Below, piece after piece: positions 8,448 to 16,370 of a DNA stretch of 34,501 bases; the first letter of the stretch is position 1, and every line of letters starts with the position of its first letter. Below the pieces are notes generated by a model. It had not been told where the DNA came from. It searched no databases and worked only from the letters and a program-made list of their open reading frames with translations. Both the position numbers and the translations under genes were made by a program. The DNA is from an uncultured Aquabacterium sp. GTDB taxonomy: Bacteria > Pseudomonadota > Gammaproteobacteria > Burkholderiales > Burkholderiaceae_C. The stretch covers positions 1-34,501 of the forward strand of contig NZ_CAJYGK010000015.1 of NCBI RefSeq assembly GCF_913773725.1, given 5' to 3'.

Positions 8448-8488
8448 GCACACAGCCTAGCACCGCCCGGCGGCGGGCCGATGCATGC

Positions 8489-9415
8489 TCAGTCAGCGTG
8501 ACAGACGGGGTCTTGGGGGTGTTGCACGCAGTGGCGGGCGCGACAGGTGGCGGCCTGCGCGCCCGAGAGCTTGCTGCACAAGGGCGACGGCGCTGGCCTG
8601 GCGGTCGTGGACCGGGTGCGGGCGTGGGTCATCACCGCCTGCACCAGGGCCACGTCGTCTTCGCCCGGGCGGGGGGTGGCCTGCGCGACCGGGCGGTCCT
8701 GCTCGGCTCGCCGTGGCTCGGCGTCCTTGGGCTTGCCCGCCGACTTGTCCGGCGTGCGCCGGGTGGGCTTGCTTGGCTTGCGCTCGGTCGACGCCGTGGA
8801 CCGGGCGGGCTCGGCCGCGGCGGCCAGTGGCTTGGCTGCGCTTGCCAACGCGAGAGCCGCGGGGGGGACACCTTCCGGTCCAGCGGGGGGCACGTTCTCG
8901 ATTCTTGCCGCCGCTGCCTCGGCGGTAGGGCGGGCGGTCGGCCCCGCCAGCGCCGCCAGGGGCCCCTCCGAGGACGCCGCTGCCAGCGGCGATGAGGCCA
9001 CCACAGCAGGCGCCGAGCTGGTGGGCGTCGGGGCTGGGATGCGGGGCGACTCGGCAGCCTGTGGTGCCTGTGCGTTCGCCAGCTGGCTGACGCCGGGATT
9101 GCCGTGGCTCACCACCACCGAGAACACGGCGAGCAGGGCCAGCGCACCGACGCCCATCAGGCCCAGGGCCAGGGTGCGCTGCCAGGGGCGCCGGGCGGTG
9201 CGGTGGCGGCGCGGCAGCGCATGGCGCGCCGGTCTCTGTGCGGATTCGAGGGTCGACAAGAGGCGCGGCGACACCGCGTGGTCTGCGGCGTCGGCATCCG
9301 GATGGTTCGGGTCCATGCCTGCAAACAGGCTGGGCCGGTCGAGAGAAGGACGCGGGGATCGGGCAGGCGATGTGTCGTCTGCCAGGCCGCGTGTCCGGCC
9401 GTGGTCGTGGCTCAA
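8489..9415 (-). CDS. Ala/Pro-rich single-span membrane protein with four C-terminal cysteines, unknown function
   Basis: Unrecognised protein of 308 residues. A basic region (RHALPRRHRTARRPWQR) precedes one membrane helix (about 82-104), then about 170 residues rich in Ala, Pro, Ser and Lys, probably an extended periplasmic region. The last 30 residues carry four cysteines (LCSKL, TCRARHC, PVCHAD) that could form disulfides. The start is TTG at 9415, supported by AGGGAG 6 bases upstream. It ends 41 bases before the ligase start. Other long frames over this region (for example 8547-9554 plus) are compositional shadows; this one has the coherent membrane-helix and linker design. It is divergent from the T6SS-side M15 peptidase gene. 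Confidence 0.68.
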   Translation of the reverse strand: MSHDHGRTRGLADDTSPARSPRPSLDRPSLFAGMDPNHPDADAADHAVSPRLLSTLESAQRPARHALPRRHRTARRPWQRTLALGLMGVGALALLAVFSVVVSHGNPGVSQLANAQAPQAAESPRIPAPTPTSSAPAVVASSPLAAASSEGPLAALAGPTARPTAEAAAARIENVPPAGPEGVPPAALALASAAKPLAAAAEPARSTASTERKPSKPTRRTPDKSAGKPKDAEPRRAEQDRPVAQATPRPGEDDVALVQAVMTHARTRSTTARPAPSPLCSKLSGAQAATCRARHCVQHPQDPVCHAD

Positions 9416-9446
9416 GCCAATCTCCCTGGGTGACTTGTTTATGGTT

Positions 9447-9468
9447 GAATCGGCTGATTCTACGAATC
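9447..9468. repeat. Alternating GAATC/GATTC/GAATC repeat in a divergent promoter region
   Basis: GAATC (9447-9451), GATTC (9456-9460) and GAATC (9464-9468) make two overlapping inverted repeats with spacers of 4 and 3 bases. They lie in the 108-base gap between the divergent genes at 9415 (minus) and 9524 (plus). The layout resembles an operator, but no matching regulator is in the window. A small GC inverted repeat (9488-9500) is also present. Confidence 0.35.
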
Positions 9469-9523
9469 ACAGTCACAGGGACGGCACCCCCGTTGCGGGG
9501 TTGCAAGCACTGGTTACCAAAAG

Positions 9524-10372
9524 ATGCAGGCAGGGTGGATCTGGCTCGGCGTGATGCTGGGATGTATGGCACTGGCCGCCGTCGTGTTTCCGGGGTGGTG
9601 GGCGGGGCCGTGGCGGCAACTGGGTGGGCGCTGGCGGCACCGATCGCACCGGCGTCTGCGGTGGCAGCGCGCGCCGGCGCAGGCGCCGCGTCCCCGGCTG
9701 TCGAACAGCTCAGCAGGGTTGCGCGCGTCCTGGCGCAGACCGGTGGCGACCATCGTGGTCCTCGCGTTGCCGGTGGTGGGGGTGCTGGCCTGGAGCCTCT
9801 CGACCCCCCGCATGCTCGAGGGCTTCGACGACAGCCTGACGGCCTCCGATGAACGGGTGGCCCAGCTGCTCGCCGGGGAGCAGCTGGTGCCGCCGCCGCC
9901 CTTGCCGCCGGATGTCTTCACCACGGCCGAGGTCGAGATCGAGCGCCCCATGCTGGCACTGGCCGATCGGCGCTGGGAGCAGATGGACCCGGAGTTCGTA
10001 CAGCGCCTGTTGCTCGTCTTCAAGATCATGAAGGAGGAGCACGGCTACGACATGGTCCTGCTTGAGGGATGGCGCAGCCCGGAGCGCCAGAACCTGCTGG
10101 CGGCCCGAGGCGCCAATGTCACCATGGCCACGGCCTGGCAGAGCTACCACCAGTGGGGCCTGGCCGCTGACTGCGCTTTCGTGCGCCAGGGCAAGCTCGT
10201 GATCTCCGAGCGGGAGCCGTGGGCCATGGAGGGCTATCGCCGATACGGCGAAGTGGCCGAGCGCGTGGGCCTGACCTGGGGCGGGCGCTGGCAGATGACG
10301 GACCTGGGCCATGTGGAGTGGCGCAAACCGGGCATCCGCGAGGCGATGCGGGCGGCCAGACAGACCCCCTGA
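9524..10372 (+). CDS. M15-family peptidoglycan peptidase, membrane-anchored, TagX-like
   Basis: Protein of 282 residues with two hydrophobic helices (about 4-25 and 75-92), placing the C-terminal domain in the periplasm. That domain is an M15 (VanY/L,D-endopeptidase-like) metallopeptidase: SYHQWGLAAD supplies His209 and Asp216, and GHVEW supplies His263, matching the SxHxxGxAxD plus late-His zinc pattern; EGWRSPERQ precedes it. Acinetobacter TagX is a T6SS-associated peptidoglycan hydrolase of this kind, and the PAAR and tssM genes follow here, so a role in opening the wall for T6SS assembly is a reasonable inference. The start at 9524 lacks a clear ribosome-binding site; ATG at 9554 is an alternative. 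Confidence 0.87.
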   Translation: MQAGWIWLGVMLGCMALAAVVFPGWWAGPWRQLGGRWRHRSHRRLRWQRAPAQAPRPRLSNSSAGLRASWRRPVATIVVLALPVVGVLAWSLSTPRMLEGFDDSLTASDERVAQLLAGEQLVPPPPLPPDVFTTAEVEIERPMLALADRRWEQMDPEFVQRLLLVFKIMKEEHGYDMVLLEGWRSPERQNLLAARGANVTMATAWQSYHQWGLAADCAFVRQGKLVISEREPWAMEGYRRYGEVAERVGLTWGGRWQMTDLGHVEWRKPGIREAMRAARQTP

Positions 10373-10429
10373 CGGATTCATTGACATTCGACACAAGCCG
10401 TAACAGCTGACCTGCTTTAGAGGGGGGTG

Positions 10430-10448
10430 AGCCGCGTTCGTCGCGGCT
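10430..10448 (+). promoter_or_regulatory. Hairpin in the leader upstream of the PAAR gene
   Basis: AGCCGCG (10430-10436) pairs with CGCGGCT (10442-10448) around loop TTCGT. It sits in the 140-base gap between the M15 and PAAR genes. No T-run follows on either strand, so a terminator is unlikely; a leader structure is possible. The same gap has a perfect TTGACA at 10381-10386 but no good -10 box at the right distance. The PAAR ribosome-binding site is AGGGAG at 10499-10504. Confidence 0.35.
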
Positions 10449-10512
10449 TAGACTCGCCCCGCGCGGCGCTGACCGCGCCACGACAACAGAAAGCAGACAG
10501 GGAGCGCAGGCC

Positions 10513-10782
10513 ATGGGCCGACCATTCATCGTCCTCGGTGACGCCACCGACCATGGCGGGACCGTTGTCCAGGCGTCGGCCATGACCGACACCCATGGGC
10601 GAGGCATCGCTCGGGTCGGCGACAAGGTGACCTGTCCCCGCAAGGGCCATGGCGGCACCACGGTGATCGTCACGGGGGATCCGACCATGCTGATCGACGG
10701 CATGCCGGCCGCGCGCCATGGCGACAAGTGCGCCTGCGGCGCCACCTTGATCGCCAGCCAGGCGGTGTCCACGGACATCTGA
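10513..10782 (+). CDS. PAAR-domain protein (T6SS spike tip)
   Basis: Small protein of 89 residues consisting only of a PAAR domain: GRPFIVLGDATDHGG, ARVGDKVTCPRKGHGG, GDPTMLIDGMPAARHGDKCACG. PAAR proteins form the conical tip on the VgrG (TssI) spike and bind zinc through His and Cys residues, here among Cys and His of VTCPRKGHGG and HGDKCACG. No toxin extension is present, so it is a plain tip. The start ATG has AGGGAG 8 bases upstream. No VgrG gene is in the window. It lies between the M15 peptidase and the two-span membrane protein of the T6SS block. Confidence 0.95.
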   Translation: MGRPFIVLGDATDHGGTVVQASAMTDTHGRGIARVGDKVTCPRKGHGGTTVIVTGDPTMLIDGMPAARHGDKCACGATLIASQAVSTDI

Positions 10783-10868
10783 CGCGCACGCTCGACAGCA
10801 AGGGAGCAGGCCGCGTCCGCTCTGACGTGGGCGACGTGGCTCCCGGTCATCAATCAGGCAGTTCAGGC

Positions 10869-12443
10869 ATGACCAAGGTATGGAAAGTGGCGGGGGTTTG
10901 GCTGGTGATGGCCGCCGTCGTCTGGCTCTTCACCATCTGGCGATGGCAGACCACCGATGTGATGGTGTCCGACCGCGACATCGTGCTGCAGTTGCTGGTC
11001 CTGCCCCTGTTGCTGACCGGTGCGCTGGTGGGCGCGTTATGGGGGCTGCACCACCTGCGCGCAAGCGTGGCATTGGAGTCTGATGCCACGAGCCCGGGCG
11101 CCGGACCGTCTCTGGATTCCTCGGCGGCTTCCAGCGGTGCGGACGAGGCCTTGCGTTGCGCCCAGGCGTGGCTGCTCACCTCGGCGGTGGCCTTGCCCGT
11201 GGGGTCCCGCACGGATGCGGCCTGGGCCACGCTGTCGAGTCAGGCCGCGCGGCCTTCGCTCGACCCTTCATTGCTCGATCACGATGGCCTGCCCGTTTTC
11301 ACTTGCCGTGCTGCGTGGGTGGACGAGGCGCTGGCTGACGCCGACGCCGCGGCCGAGGAGCACGCACGGCCGGAGAGGGTGCGGCGCGCCTGGCTTCTGT
11401 TGCAGCCGGTGCTCGGCCAGTTGCTGGACGCGCTCACACTGCTCGGGCCTGACGCGGCCGGTCCGGAGAGCCACCCCCATCCCGACCATGTCCAGGCACC
11501 GGTTTCGATGAAGGCGCACCTGGCGGGGGTGGCCATGCCCTTGTCGGCGTCACAGCAGCAGTCCCGCGAAGCAGGCCGACCTCACCTGACGGTGAGGTTG
11601 GTGTTGCCGCGCGACTGGGCGGAGGAGGACCGGAACTGGTTCACCCAGGCAGCACGCCAGGCATCCGGCGCGCTGCTGGACTGGGCCGAGCGGACGGGGT
11701 GCCGGGCTCTGCACTGGCAGACCACGCCGCCCGAGACGCCGGAGGCCCTGTGGGTCGAGATCGATCAGATGGTGTTGCGATGGCAGCGTGATCCGACGCC
11801 TGCCCTGACGCTCTTGCTGGCGGTGGACAGCGCGGTGGACGCCGATGAGGTGGAGCGCAGGCAGGCGCGCGGTGAACTGTTCACAGCGCATCACCAGAAC
11901 GGGCAGGTGCCAGGTGAAGCCGCTGCGGGCCTGTTGCTCGCGTGCCCGCACTGGCCGCGCCCCGACGATGGGGACGCGCCACCTGCGCTGCTGGGCCGCC
12001 CTGCACACGCGCGGCGTGGCAAGTCCGCCGACGCGATCGGCCGTGTCGGCATCGACGCCCTCCGGGCGTTGCTGGATGGGGTGGTCGGGCATCGCCTGGC
12101 TGCTCCGGTGGAGGCGCTCACGGTGGTCAGCGATGCCGATCACCGTGGCAGCCGCGCGGCCGAACTGTACGAATCCGTGCAGGAGAGCCTGCCGGGCCTG
12201 GATCCGGCAACCCAGGTCGTTCGCGTGGGCGAGGCCTGTGGCGAGCTCGGCGTTGCCCGGGCCGTGGTGCCCGTGGTGCTGGCCCACGCAGCGCTGAACC
12301 TCGCGGAGGACGATGCTGCGGCCGCTCTGGCTGTGCTGATGCAGGACGGACACGAACGCGTGGTCGTGCCGCTGAGCCGCCCCGACCGTCCCCATGACGA
12401 GCCCGCAGCCGACCTGCCCAACCCCGCACCCCACACAGCCTGA
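10869..12443 (+). CDS. T6SS-locus membrane protein with ketosynthase/thiolase-like soluble domain
   Basis: Protein of 524 residues, not a named T6SS core component that I know. Two N-terminal membrane helices lie at about 5-22 and 36-58. The rest (about 75-524) is soluble. Its second half resembles a beta-ketoacyl-synthase fold: a TLLLAVDSAVDADE segment around Asp320, VPGEAAAGLLLA at 347-358 (the PGEgAA signature of that fold), VVSDADHRGSRAAEL, and VRVGEACGELGVARAV around Cys457. The usual catalytic Cys/His/His context is not seen, so it may be a non-catalytic relative. The ATG at 10869 is chosen because the helices begin directly after it. It ends 12 bases before tssM, so cotranscription is likely. 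Fold assignment is by eye. Confidence 0.75.
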   Translation: MTKVWKVAGVWLVMAAVVWLFTIWRWQTTDVMVSDRDIVLQLLVLPLLLTGALVGALWGLHHLRASVALESDATSPGAGPSLDSSAASSGADEALRCAQAWLLTSAVALPVGSRTDAAWATLSSQAARPSLDPSLLDHDGLPVFTCRAAWVDEALADADAAAEEHARPERVRRAWLLLQPVLGQLLDALTLLGPDAAGPESHPHPDHVQAPVSMKAHLAGVAMPLSASQQQSREAGRPHLTVRLVLPRDWAEEDRNWFTQAARQASGALLDWAERTGCRALHWQTTPPETPEALWVEIDQMVLRWQRDPTPALTLLLAVDSAVDADEVERRQARGELFTAHHQNGQVPGEAAAGLLLACPHWPRPDDGDAPPALLGRPAHARRGKSADAIGRVGIDALRALLDGVVGHRLAAPVEALTVVSDADHRGSRAAELYESVQESLPGLDPATQVVRVGEACGELGVARAVVPVVLAHAALNLAEDDAAAALAVLMQDGHERVVVPLSRPDRPHDEPAADLPNPAPHTA

Positions 12444-12455
12444 GACGGACCCCGC

Positions 12456-15400
12456 ATGCAACGAATCTGGAACTTTCTCCTCAATCCCCGTGTGCTGACC
12501 GTGATCGGCGTGGCGGCGCTCGCGGGACTGCTGCTGCTCGGCGCGGACGCCATGCGCGTGGGCCTGTTGTGGGCCGGCGTGGTGCTGGGGGTGCTGGCGG
12601 CGGCCTGGCTCGCGGTGTGGGGTGTGCGGCGCTGGCGTGCCCGCCAGGCGGCCCGGGCGCTCGAAGAAGCGATGGCATCCGAGGCCGATCAGGCCGTGCG
12701 TCGCGCTGCACCGGGTCAGCAGGACGAGGTGGCGGCCGTGCGCGAGCGCATGGCCGAGGCGGTACGCCTGATCAAATCCTCCAAGCTGGGTGAAACGTCG
12801 GGCTCGGCCGCGCTTTACGAGCTCCCCTGGTATGCCGTGATCGGCAACCCCGCAGCGGGCAAGAGCTCGGCCGTGGTGAAGTCCGGCCTGAAGTTTCCGT
12901 TTGCAGAGAACACCGATCATGTGATCCAGGGCATTGGTGGCACCCGTCACTGCGACTGGTACTTCACCACTGAAGGCATCCTGCTGGACACCGCAGGGCG
13001 CTATGCCGTGCACGAGGAAGACCGCAAGGAGTGGCTGGGGTTTCTCTCGCTGTTGAAGAAGCACCGCCCGATGGCGCCGCTCAATGGGGTCATCATTGCC
13101 GTCAGCGTGGCGGAACTGGCAGGACACAAGCCCGAGTTCGCCATTGACCTTGCACTCAAGCTGCGGCAGCGCGTTCAGGAGTTGACCGAGCGGCTGGAGG
13201 TTTTCGCGCCGGTGTACGTGGTGTTCACCAAGGCGGACCTGATTGCCGGCTTCGTCGAGTTCTTCGAGGACCGCGATCGCCAGGAGCGTGACAAGGTCTG
13301 GGGTGCGACGCTCGCGTACGACACCAGCGCGCGCGGCGATGCCGTGGCCTTGTTCGACAAGCACTTCGACGAGCTCTACGAAGGCCTGAAAGCCGCCTCG
13401 GTCGCCCGCATGTCGCTGCATCGCGGCGAGCAACTGCCCCCCGGCGTACTGACCTTCCCGCTCGAGTTCGCCGCGCTCAAGCCGGCGCTGCGCACCTTCA
13501 TCAACACCCTGTTCGAAGAGAACCCCTACCAGTTCCGCCCCATCTTCCGCGGCTTTTACTTCACCAGCGCGGTTCAGGAAGGGCAGTCCACCAGCCGGGC
13601 CAGCGAGCGTGTGGCCAGCCAGTTCGGCCTGCAACTGCAGCCGGGGACGTCGGCGGCGGTGTATTCGCAAAGCGGCTTTTTCCTGAAAGAGCTCTTCTCC
13701 CGCGTGATCTTTGCAGACCGGCAACTTGTTCAGCAGTACACCAGCCGACGCAAGCTGCGGCTGCGGTATGCCACCTTCTTCGGGGGCGTGTTGCTGCTGG
13801 GGATGCTGCTGGCAGGATGGACCTGGTCCTGGATGGGCAACCGCCAGCTGGTGGCGCATGTGCAGGCCGATATGGCCAAGGCCGAGCGCATCCAGGCGCA
13901 GCGCACCGATCTCGGCTCTCGCCTGGAAGCGCTGGAAATTCTGCAGGATCGCCTGGAGCAGATGCAGCGCTATCGCAGCATGCGTCCATGGTCGATCGGC
14001 CTGGGGCTCTACCAGGGCGAGGTCATCGAGCAGCGGCTCAAGGAGGAGTACTTTGCGGGGTTGCATGCCGTGATGCTCAAGCCATCGGCCGATGCGATCG
14101 CGGCTTACCTTGGAGAGGTCAACGCCCATGCGGCCCAGCTCAGGCCCCACCAGCCTGCGAGCGAAGCCGGCGGCGTGATGGCCGCGGGGGGCACACCCTC
14201 CGGCGAGGCGGCGTCCGCCGTGCCGGTGGCCTTGCAAGGAGGCTCCCCCGGCGCGACGAACGCGGCTTCGCCGTACACACGTGCATCCAGTACCGATGTG
14301 GCCGAGGCCTACAACGCCCTGAAGGCCTATCTGATGCTGGGAGACCGTGCCCGGCTGGAACCTGGCCACATGAGCGACCAGCTCACCCGTTTCTGGCGCA
14401 GCTGGCTGGAGACCAACCGCGGGGCGATGTCACGCGAGCAGATGATCGCAAGGGCCGAGCGGCTGATGTCGTATGCCGTGGGGCAGATGAGCGATCCTGC
14501 CTTCCCCCAGCAGGAGTTGAACCTGACGCTGCTGGACACCACGCGCGACAACCTTCGTCGGGTCATCAAGGGCATGCCCGCCCGGGAGCGCGTGTATGCC
14601 GAGATCAAGGCCCGCGCCGCGGTGCGGTTCGCGCCAGTGACCGTCACCCGTCTGGTCAGCGAATCGGACAGGAACGTGGTGGCCGGAAGCCATGCGGTGT
14701 CCGGCGCGTTCACCCGCGCGGCGTGGGATGGCTACGTGCGCGACGCCATCAAGGAGGCCGCGCATGGTGAACTGCAGTCCACTGACTGGGTCCTCAAGAC
14801 CGCCGCTGCCGACGACCTGACGCTGGAAGGCAGCCCCGAGCAGATCCAGAAGGCCCTGACCCACCTCTACAAGACCGAGTACGTCCGGGAATGGCAGAAG
14901 TTCATGCAAGGCATCAGCGTGCAGGACTTCGCGGGCTTCGATCAGGCGGTGTCGCAGATGAACCGATTGGGCGATCCGTCCGCATCGCCGGTGGGCACCC
15001 TGATGCAGGCCCTGTACGACCAGACCGCCTGGGACAACCCCTCCATGGTCAACGAGCGTCTTGCCAAGACCCAGCGTGGATTCATGGAGTGGTTCAAGCA
15101 GACGGTGCTGGGCATGGTGCGTTCGCCGGTCCAGGTGAACGTCAACGTCGAAGGCATGCGCGCTGCCGAGATCCCGATGGGGCCGATCGGGCGCGAGTTC
15201 GGCGGCGTGGCGCGCATCGTCATGCCGCGCGAGGGAGCCAAGCCCATGCTGCAGAACTATCTGGCGGCCCTGTCGCAGCTGCGCTCGCGCTTCAACCAGA
15301 TGAAGACCCAGGGCGATCCGGGGCCCGGTGCCCGCCAGATGATGCAGCAGACGCTCGACGGGCAGGGCGAGCTGGCCGACGCGCTGAAGTTCGTCGATGA

Positions 15401-16370
15401 GCACATGCTGGCCGGGATGAGCGATGCGCAGCGCGCGGCCTTGCGGCCCTTGCTGGTGCGGCCCTTGATTCAGGCCTTCGCTGTGCTCGTCAAGCCGGCC
15501 GAGGCGGAGCTCAATCGCGTCTGGATGGCCCAGGTGTACGAGCCCTATCAGCGCACGCTGGCCGGGAAGTACCCGTTCGACCGGGCCGCGCGCATCGAAG
15601 CCGGTCCCGCCGAGATCGCCAAGGTGTTCGGCAGCGAAGGGGCGGTGGCCAAGTACGTCGAGCAGGCGCTGGGAACATTGGTGCACAAGCGGGGCGACCA
15701 GATCACGCCACGCACCTGGGCCGATCTGGGGGTCCGGCTGCGCCCCGAGTTCGTCAATGGTCTGTCGGGGTGGGTGGCGCCGCTCACCGGCCAGGGGCCG
15801 GCGGCCGGGGCACCGGTCGGCGCAGCCGCCCAGGCCGAACCTCAGACTGTCTTCCAGCTCCTCCCGCAGCCCGTGCCGGGCCTGACCGAATACACGGTGG
15901 AGGTCGATGGCCAGGTGCTGCGCTATCGCAATGGCGCGGCCAGCTGGGCTCACTTTGTCTGGCCGGGTCCGGGCACGCCGGGCGCCAAGGTGCAGGGCGT
16001 GGACTACAGCGGCCGCCAGGTCGTGCTCTTCAACGAGCCCGGCCGCTACGGCCTGGAGAAAATGATCAACGCCGCGGTGCGGCGCAAGGTCGATGGCAAT
16101 GCGTTCGAGTTGCGCTGGAGCAGTGGCGCCACCGCGGTGGCCGTGCACCTGCGCATCGTGTCGAACGCAGCGCCTTCGCCCGCTGCGACCGAGCAGGCCG
16201 CACCTGCTGCGGGCGCAGCATCGGCCCGTCCCGGCGCGCTGCCGGCCATGGTGGCCGGCGCAGCGGAGGACCCGTCACCGACGACGCCAGGTTCCCCCCC
16301 GTCTCCCGCCCCGGTTCAGCCGGGGATGCCGGTGCCTCAGGCAGCCCGCTCCACGGAGGTGGTCTCGTGA
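12456..16370 (+). CDS. tssM: T6SS membrane-complex protein TssM (IcmF family)
   Basis: Inner-membrane backbone of the T6SS trans-envelope complex with TssL and TssJ; 1304 residues, a little longer than usual. Two N-terminal helices (about 15-55) precede a cytoplasmic NTPase-like domain with Walker A GNPAAGKSS (130-138, Lys136), then GGTRHCDWYFTTEGILLDTAGRY, split in two around a normal Walker B/Asp region, and VVFTKADL. A third helix at about 440-460 leads to the large periplasmic part. The C-terminal region (PQPVPGLTEYTVEVDG, then FVWPG, GRYGLEKM) is the IcmF C-terminal domain, ending in a Pro/Ala-rich tail. Its TGA overlaps the tagF GTG start. Frame intact. Confidence 0.97.
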   Translation: MQRIWNFLLNPRVLTVIGVAALAGLLLLGADAMRVGLLWAGVVLGVLAAAWLAVWGVRRWRARQAARALEEAMASEADQAVRRAAPGQQDEVAAVRERMAEAVRLIKSSKLGETSGSAALYELPWYAVIGNPAAGKSSAVVKSGLKFPFAENTDHVIQGIGGTRHCDWYFTTEGILLDTAGRYAVHEEDRKEWLGFLSLLKKHRPMAPLNGVIIAVSVAELAGHKPEFAIDLALKLRQRVQELTERLEVFAPVYVVFTKADLIAGFVEFFEDRDRQERDKVWGATLAYDTSARGDAVALFDKHFDELYEGLKAASVARMSLHRGEQLPPGVLTFPLEFAALKPALRTFINTLFEENPYQFRPIFRGFYFTSAVQEGQSTSRASERVASQFGLQLQPGTSAAVYSQSGFFLKELFSRVIFADRQLVQQYTSRRKLRLRYATFFGGVLLLGMLLAGWTWSWMGNRQLVAHVQADMAKAERIQAQRTDLGSRLEALEILQDRLEQMQRYRSMRPWSIGLGLYQGEVIEQRLKEEYFAGLHAVMLKPSADAIAAYLGEVNAHAAQLRPHQPASEAGGVMAAGGTPSGEAASAVPVALQGGSPGATNAASPYTRASSTDVAEAYNALKAYLMLGDRARLEPGHMSDQLTRFWRSWLETNRGAMSREQMIARAERLMSYAVGQMSDPAFPQQELNLTLLDTTRDNLRRVIKGMPARERVYAEIKARAAVRFAPVTVTRLVSESDRNVVAGSHAVSGAFTRAAWDGYVRDAIKEAAHGELQSTDWVLKTAAADDLTLEGSPEQIQKALTHLYKTEYVREWQKFMQGISVQDFAGFDQAVSQMNRLGDPSASPVGTLMQALYDQTAWDNPSMVNERLAKTQRGFMEWFKQTVLGMVRSPVQVNVNVEGMRAAEIPMGPIGREFGGVARIVMPREGAKPMLQNYLAALSQLRSRFNQMKTQGDPGPGARQMMQQTLDGQGELADALKFVDEHMLAGMSDAQRAALRPLLVRPLIQAFAVLVKPAEAELNRVWMAQVYEPYQRTLAGKYPFDRAARIEAGPAEIAKVFGSEGAVAKYVEQALGTLVHKRGDQITPRTWADLGVRLRPEFVNGLSGWVAPLTGQGPAAGAPVGAAAQAEPQTVFQLLPQPVPGLTEYTVEVDGQVLRYRNGAASWAHFVWPGPGTPGAKVQGVDYSGRQVVLFNEPGRYGLEKMINAAVRRKVDGNAFELRWSSGATAVAVHLRIVSNAAPSPAATEQAAPAAGAASARPGALPAMVAGAAEDPSPTTPGSPPSPAPVQPGMPVPQAARSTEVVS

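Noticed and set aside
8547..9554. 335-codon plus-strand frame over the Ala/Pro-rich protein gene
   Set aside because: Ala/Gly/Ser-rich shadow without a signal, helix layout or start site as coherent as the minus-strand frame.
10381..10386. Perfect TTGACA as a promoter for the PAAR/T6SS genes
   Set aside because: No acceptable -10 hexamer 15-19 bases downstream.
11550..14369. 939-codon open frame on the minus strand opposite tssM and its upstream gene
   Set aside because: Low-complexity His/Gln/Arg-rich translation with no domains, lying antisense to clear genes; long antisense frames are common at this G+C.
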